A stretch of 64,000 bases of DNA from Bacteroidales bacterium. Lineage in GTDB: Bacteria; Bacteroidota; Bacteroidia; Bacteroidales; P3. Numbering within the stretch: the stretch's first letter is position 1; the number at the start of each line of letters is the position of its first letter. Under the pieces are notes generated by a model, which saw only the letters and a program-made list of their open reading frames with translations, was not told the origin of the DNA and ran no database searches. The stretch covers positions 62,001-126,000 of the forward strand of contig JAFURZ010000016.1 of NCBI GenBank assembly GCA_017480785.1, in the 5' to 3' direction. The translations under genes were made by a program, and so were the position numbers. Shown here in pieces: positions 60,091 through 64,000 of this stretch.

Positions 60091-62538
60091 TTACATTTGC
60101 GGTGCATTGTCGGTGGCGCCTTGGCGGGCCTTGCTCTCGAGCTCCATCTTGCCCATGCGCCAGGTGATGCCGAGGCTGACGAAGCGCGAGTCGTAACGGC
60201 TGCTGCCGGTGGTCTGGTACTGCGGCGCGGTGGTGTTCGAGCCCCACTCGGCCATGCCGAATATGTCGTTGACGTTGAGGAACACGCTCAGGCGACGGTC
60301 GAAGAAGTCGCTGCTCAGACCGAAGTCGACGCCCTTATTGGCCACCGTCATGCTGTAGAGGCTCAGGCGCGGCGAGGTGTAGTGCGCGTTGGCGAAGACC
60401 TCGAGCCTGCCCCACAGCTTGGTCCACACGTTGACGCGGGCGCTCCACGAGAGGCGGCTGTCGCTGAAGTCGTCGTAGTTGTAGGCGTAGTTGAACACCG
60501 ACGCGTTGAGCCTCACATTGAGCATAGCCGTGGGGCGGTAGGTGACGTTGGCCTCGATGCCCTCGGTGTGGCTGCTGCCGATGTTGACGGGATAGGTATA
60601 GTTCACCTGGCGGTTGCCGAAGTAGGGGTCGTACTCACCGAGGGTGGTGACTGCCGTCATCGTGCCCTCCTCGCCGGTGTTGATGTGGGCGTAGGCATTG
60701 AGGCCCACCGAGCCGAACTTCATGAAGAACTTGCTCCAAGCCGCCTCGATGTTGTGCGTATAGCTGAAGGCCAGCGCGGGGTTGCCGGTGGTGAAGTCGT
60801 TGTCATTGTAGGAGCGGAAGTCGATGAGGCTGGTCACCGTGGGGTGCGAGTGGCGACGCGTGTAGCTGATGCTGAAGTTGTTGAAATCCTTGGTGCGGTA
60901 GCTCAGGTGGAGCGAGGGCACAAACTCGAGGAACGAGGTGTCGAGCAGCGTCGGGGCGCTGCCGTCGGTATGGCTGCGCTCGACCCACGACAGGCAGTCG
61001 CCGAAGCGCAGACCCACCTTGGCGGTGAAGTTGCCCCAGCGCTTCAGGGCCGTCAGGTAGCCGTCGAGGTCGAGGTGGTCGCTCCGCGTGTCGTCACTGC
61101 GAAGGCCTATCTGCTCGAAGAGGCCGGTGGCGGAGTTAAGGGTGTCGAGGTAGTCGTAGCCGCGCTCGAACTCGCCCTCTATGTCGGCACCCATCTCGAG
61201 CTCGAAGCCGTGCCTCAAAGGCAGGGTGTAGTTGACCCCCAGGCTGATGCTGGGCTCAGTCTCCATCGAGCGGCTGACACGGTGCATGTCGGCAAAGGCG
61301 GGATTGGTGAAGTTGCGGTGGGTGCTGTTGGCGCTGCGCGAGAGCCAGCCGTTGCCGTTGAGGGTCAGGGAGAGCTTGCGACCCGTAGTGTCGTAGCGGT
61401 GCTCGAACCAGGCACCCACATAGCCGCCACCCCAGAAGGGGTTGGCCGTCATGGTTTCGTTGTAGCCATAGTCGACGGGCGTCGGCATATATTCCATCTG
61501 CCCCATGCGGGTCGTGTTGTTCTGCCGCTGCCAGTAGGGGTAGACGCCGGCCCAGGCGGCCAGGTTGGTCATGCTGTCAATCTGCCAGTTGACGTTGAAG
61601 CCGGCATAGCCGCCATAGGAGTGGTTGCGGTAGCGGCCGTCGTAGTCGGTGGTGCGCAGGGTGTCGCCGCCAGCGTTGAGCATCAGGCTGGTGCCGTCGC
61701 TCTCCGTGCGGTGCTGCGAGTAGTCGCCGTTGAGGTAGAAGTTGAAGTCCACCTTCTCGTTGGCCCACACATAGCTCAGCCACGGGCTGACGCTGGGCGT
61801 GGTGCGCGCACGCAGACCGAGGCAGAGCAGCTCGTTGCGGGTTATCTTTTGATTGGTTACTATATTAATAACACCGCCGGTGGTCGAGTAGCGGGCCGAG
61901 GGGTTGGTGATGACCTCGATGCGCTCGATGGCGTTGGCCGGCAGCTGTTTGATGTACTGCTTCAGGGCCTCCTCGTTCATGTGCGAGGGGCGGTCGTTAA
62001 CCCATATCTCCACCGAGCTCACACCACGCAGGGTGATATTTCCCTCGGCATCCACCTCCACACCCGGCGCGTTCTGCAGCGCGTCGCTTAGGCTGCCTGT
62101 CTGGATGGAGACATCCTCCTTGGTATTATACATATTCTTCTCGCCGTCCATGGCGTAGAGGGGCTTTGCGGCCACCACCTCAACCTCCTGCAGGGTGGTG
62201 CCACCTTGCAGCTTAATCTCCAGATTATCCAGATTCCCTGGAACTTCCAGGTGCTCCAGAAAAGTCTCGTAACCCACGAAGGAGGCCTGCAGCAGATAGC
62301 TGCCCGTGACCACCTCCTCGATGCTGAAGCGGCCGTCGAAGCCGGTCGTCTCGCCACGCATGAAGACGGTGTCGGCCGGCCGCACGAGGGCCACATTGAC
62401 GAAGGGCATCGGCTCACCCGTCCGGGCGTCGACCACGCGGCCCTGAACCGTCACATTTTGACCGTTGGCAACCCCTCCCATCAGAAAAACGGCGAAGGAG
62501 ACTGCCGTGATAATTTTACTCAATTTAATGTCAATCAT
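60091..62538 (-). CDS. Outer-membrane beta-barrel (OMP_b-brl_3) receptor-like protein
   Basis: An 815-residue outer-membrane protein. Signal peptide, carboxypeptidase-regulatory domain (VTVQGRVVDARTGEPMPFVNV ... residues about 28-110), plug (LSDALQNAPGVEVDAEGNITLRGVSSVEIWVNDRP near 150) and a barrel with the family motif PALAFSYTHNIEAAWSKFFMKFGSVGLNAYAH near 590, ending in a charged tail instead of a terminal Phe. It is first in the operon, under the promoter and near-palindrome at 62569-62616. A barrel heading a GntR-ABC operon suggests a trans-envelope export or stress-response system. Confidence 0.88.
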   Translation of the reverse strand: MIDIKLSKIITAVSFAVFLMGGVANGQNVTVQGRVVDARTGEPMPFVNVALVRPADTVFMRGETTGFDGRFSIEEVVTGSYLLQASFVGYETFLEHLEVPGNLDNLEIKLQGGTTLQEVEVVAAKPLYAMDGEKNMYNTKEDVSIQTGSLSDALQNAPGVEVDAEGNITLRGVSSVEIWVNDRPSHMNEEALKQYIKQLPANAIERIEVITNPSARYSTTGGVINIVTNQKITRNELLCLGLRARTTPSVSPWLSYVWANEKVDFNFYLNGDYSQHRTESDGTSLMLNAGGDTLRTTDYDGRYRNHSYGGYAGFNVNWQIDSMTNLAAWAGVYPYWQRQNNTTRMGQMEYMPTPVDYGYNETMTANPFWGGGYVGAWFEHRYDTTGRKLSLTLNGNGWLSRSANSTHRNFTNPAFADMHRVSRSMETEPSISLGVNYTLPLRHGFELEMGADIEGEFERGYDYLDTLNSATGLFEQIGLRSDDTRSDHLDLDGYLTALKRWGNFTAKVGLRFGDCLSWVERSHTDGSAPTLLDTSFLEFVPSLHLSYRTKDFNNFSISYTRRHSHPTVTSLIDFRSYNDNDFTTGNPALAFSYTHNIEAAWSKFFMKFGSVGLNAYAHINTGEEGTMTAVTTLGEYDPYFGNRQVNYTYPVNIGSSHTEGIEANVTYRPTAMLNVRLNASVFNYAYNYDDFSDSRLSWSARVNVWTKLWGRLEVFANAHYTSPRLSLYSMTVANKGVDFGLSSDFFDRRLSVFLNVNDIFGMAEWGSNTTAPQYQTTGSSRYDSRFVSLGITWRMGKMELESKARQGATDNAPQM

Positions 62539-62568
62539 AATGTTATATTTGTTTTGTATTACTGTATT

Positions 62569-62616
62569 AGTGAACTAGTACACTGCAAAAGTAGTACAAT
62601 TTTCCGACCCGCCAAA
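62569..62616 (-). promoter_or_regulatory. Promoter and candidate GntR operator of the ABC operon
   Basis: Minus-strand TTTG (62613-62616), 19 bp, TACTTTTG (62586-62593): full consensus. Directly downstream lies AGTGAACTAGTACACT (62569-62584), a 14/16 palindrome centred on CTAG and covering the expected transcript start, where a YtrA-type repressor would act. Confidence 0.7.
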
Positions 62617-62704
62617 ATTTATTTTGTTAAAATTACAATTTTAACACTTTTTATGATTTCAAGCCATGGCGGCCATCCCCCTGCGCCCCCTACCCTCCCA
62701 ATCA

Positions 62705-62833
62705 CCCCTCCTGACCCCCTACATCCTCCGCCATTTTTACGGTAGTATTACGGTAGTATTACGGTAGTATTACGCTTTTAAAGCGTAATACTACCGTAAT
62801 ACTACCGTAATACTACCGTAAAAATGGCGGAGG
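62705..62833. repeat. 109-bp perfect palindrome with conserved tail, copy B (inverted)
   Basis: Arms 62725-62778 and 62780-62833 around base 62779, with the same CCTCCGCC ends and three 11-bp ACGGTAGTATT units per arm as copy A at 12615. The 17-bp tail occurs in complement at 62705-62721, so this copy is inverted. Relative to copy A, one A-T pair next to the first unit is T-A, keeping the arms perfect. Nothing else was recognised in 62617-62938. Confidence 0.95.
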
Positions 62834-62938
62834 TGGTCCCGACCGGAAGGGGCGGGAAAACGGGTCGAGTGGAGGGGCGTTCTGTTTTTTTGTCCCACGA
62901 ATCGGGTAGCGGCACAATATTATTTACAGATTCGCGTT

Positions 62939-63820
62939 ATGGGAACATTTATATCAGAAACGAACAACATGGAACAGAACTTTGGCAACAATTATGACCA
63001 CCAGGCCACGGGGCGTTTCTTCCGTCGCTGGTGGAAAGTGCTGACGGTGGTGGCGGTGGTGGCGGCCGCTGTGTCGCTCCTGGTGGCGATGCTCATCAAG
63101 CCCCTCTACAAGTCGAGCGCGGTCATCTTCCCCACCAACTCGAACCGCCTCTCGAAGGCCATCATGGACTACCACTACAGCCTCGACTTCATGGACTACG
63201 GCATCGAGCGCGACTGCGAGTATGCCATCCAGATACTCACCTCGAAGCGGATGCAGCGCGCGGTGTGCGAGCACTTCAACCTGATGGAGCACTACGCCAT
63301 CGGGGGCGCCCACCCGCAGGCCAAGCTGGAGAAGCAGTACAAAAGCAACATCACGGTGAAGCGCACCGACTTCCTGGGCGTGGAAATCGGCGTGCTGGAC
63401 CAGGACCCGCAGTGGGCGGCCGACATTGCCAACTACATGGCGGCGATGTACGACACGCTGTGCCACGAGATACACGCCGACCGGGCCGCTTCGGCTGCCG
63501 ACGTGATGAACGGGGTGGTGTCGGCCATGGAGGAGGAGATTGATTCGCTGGCCAAAAGCAAAGACGAAAGTGGAAAGTGGAAAGACATTCTGATTGCCGA
63601 CAAATGCGAGCAGCTGGCCGACCTGCAGACCCGCGCCATGCAGACCAATGTGGACCGTTCGCTCGAGGTGAGCTACAAATACCTGGTCGACAGCGCCACT
63701 CCAGCCGACAAGAAGGCCTACCCCAAGCGCCTGCTCATCGTGCTGGGCGGCATGCTGGGCGCCGTGGTGGTGTGCATCTTCGGCCTGCTGGTGTTCTGCC
63801 CCGCCAAGAAAGAGGAATAG
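62939..63820 (+). CDS. Wzz-like polysaccharide chain-length determinant
   Basis: A 293-residue inner-membrane protein with the two-TM Wzz layout: TM1 about residues 34-55 (VLTVVAVVAAAVSLLVAMLI), the following PLYKSSAVIFPTNSN, a periplasmic helical domain and TM2 about 267-287 (LLIVLGGMLGAVVVCIFGLLVF). It probably regulates polysaccharide chain length or export. An in-frame ATG at 62969 (MEQNFGNN) is an equally good start. Residues near 210 (KDESGKWKD) are encoded by iterated 7-bp GAAAGTG. Its stop codon adjoins a large inverted repeat. Confidence 0.75.
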   Translation: MGTFISETNNMEQNFGNNYDHQATGRFFRRWWKVLTVVAVVAAAVSLLVAMLIKPLYKSSAVIFPTNSNRLSKAIMDYHYSLDFMDYGIERDCEYAIQILTSKRMQRAVCEHFNLMEHYAIGGAHPQAKLEKQYKSNITVKRTDFLGVEIGVLDQDPQWAADIANYMAAMYDTLCHEIHADRAASAADVMNGVVSAMEEEIDSLAKSKDESGKWKDILIADKCEQLADLQTRAMQTNVDRSLEVSYKYLVDSATPADKKAYPKRLLIVLGGMLGAVVVCIFGLLVFCPAKKEE

Positions 63821-63955
63821 CCTCACCCCCAGCCCCTCTCCGATTGGAGAGGGGAGAAAGAGATGAATGTTTAAGATAAAAGGTGAAATATCAGAAGACA
63901 CATGACACTCCACACAACCCCCTCTCCAATCGGAGAGGGGGCAAGGGGGTGAGGC
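63820..63955. repeat. Composite inverted repeat spanning a stop and a start codon
   Basis: Left copy 63820-63854 and right copy 63918-63955 are inverted versions of one about 36-bp sequence: GCCTCACCCCC, 2-3 variable bases, then a short palindrome (CCCCTCTCC-gatt-GGAGAGGGG). The left copy begins in the stop codon of the Wzz-like gene and the right copy contains the likely GTG start of the next gene. Confidence 0.85.
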
Positions 63956-64000
63956 TTGGCCTGCTGCTGGCCTTGCTGCTGACGGCGGTGTTCATCGCCG
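63949..64000 (+). CDS. Start of an exported protein, truncated by window end
   Basis: A GTG at 63949 opens a frame reading MRLGLLLALLLTAVFIA to the edge, a typical signal peptide. No ATG lies in this frame nearby. Position after a Wzz-like gene suggests a polysaccharide-export or assembly protein, but 17 codons cannot show it. Confidence 0.45.
   Translation, partial: MRLGLLLALLLTAVFIA

Noticed and set aside
59200..62091. 963-residue open frame opposite the ABC/barrel operon
   Set aside because: It runs antisense through several well-supported genes, is compositionally a GC-rich antisense shadow (Gly/Val/Ala/His/Glu-rich) and shows no motif.

Overview
The window looks like a chromosomal segment of a GC-rich member of the Bacteroidales, probably from a gut or similar anaerobic habitat. 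This rests on several signs: promoters of the form TTTG-N19/20-TAnnTTTG, a type IX secretion (T9SS) PorT-like barrel with two T9SS-type cargo proteins, TonB-dependent and OMP_b-brl outer-membrane proteins with carboxypeptidase-regulatory N-termini, a split transketolase, a BspA-type leucine-rich-repeat protein, and RhuM, ORF6N and GxxExxY genes. The genus cannot be named from sequence alone.

Layout. 1-6.9 kb: fatty-acid synthesis (fabF partial, fabH), a membrane LytTR regulator behind an array of 9-bp repeats, rlmH, an acetyltransferase, an OmpA-family protein and ftsE. 7-15 kb: a long-chain acyl-CoA ligase, tRNA-Gln, an O-antigen-ligase-like protein, uvrB, a flavoprotein, porT-like and ansA. 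16-24 kb: a coiled-coil lipoprotein, a large T9SS cargo under a clear cobalamin riboswitch, an M3 peptidase and RNase R. 24.2-26.3 kb: a small accessory patch with a MntA/HepT toxin-antitoxin pair and an AT-rich CoiA-like gene. 26.4-40 kb: a MATE exporter, a WG/TPR/zinc-finger protein, a second acyl-CoA ligase, holA, a GxxExxY gene inside long inverted repeats, a TonB receptor, msrA, a radical SAM protein and a C1 peptidase. 40-50 kb: a truncated LOG-family remnant, ORF6N, the two transketolase halves separated by three inserted genes, a secreted nuclease, a beta-CASP hydrolase and a BspA-like cargo. 50-64 kb: yidC, nhaD, a seven-gene GntR/ABC/outer-membrane operon, and a Wzz-like chain-length protein with the start of the next gene.

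The most unusual feature is the repeat landscape. Many intergenic gaps carry arrays with an 11-bp period, usually with inverted copies so that they can fold as hairpins: 6963, 12615, 17096, 32266, 39976, 50321, 50427, 55318, 55437 and 62725. Five of the seven divergent gene pairs have one. Two copies of a 109-bp perfect palindrome, 50 kb apart and in opposite orientation, share a 17-bp tail and differ by a compensatory base-pair change. Other short iterated units occur inside coding sequence (radical SAM, ORF6N, PorT signal peptide). The unit sequence differs between loci while the period stays at one DNA turn. I know of no described element with exactly these properties, but no database search was possible.

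The other leads worth following are the cobalamin-regulated, three-repeat T9SS protein (a candidate corrinoid-capture protein), the LytTR repeat array, and the inverted-repeat-bounded GxxExxY cassette. All functional names come from reading motifs in the translations.
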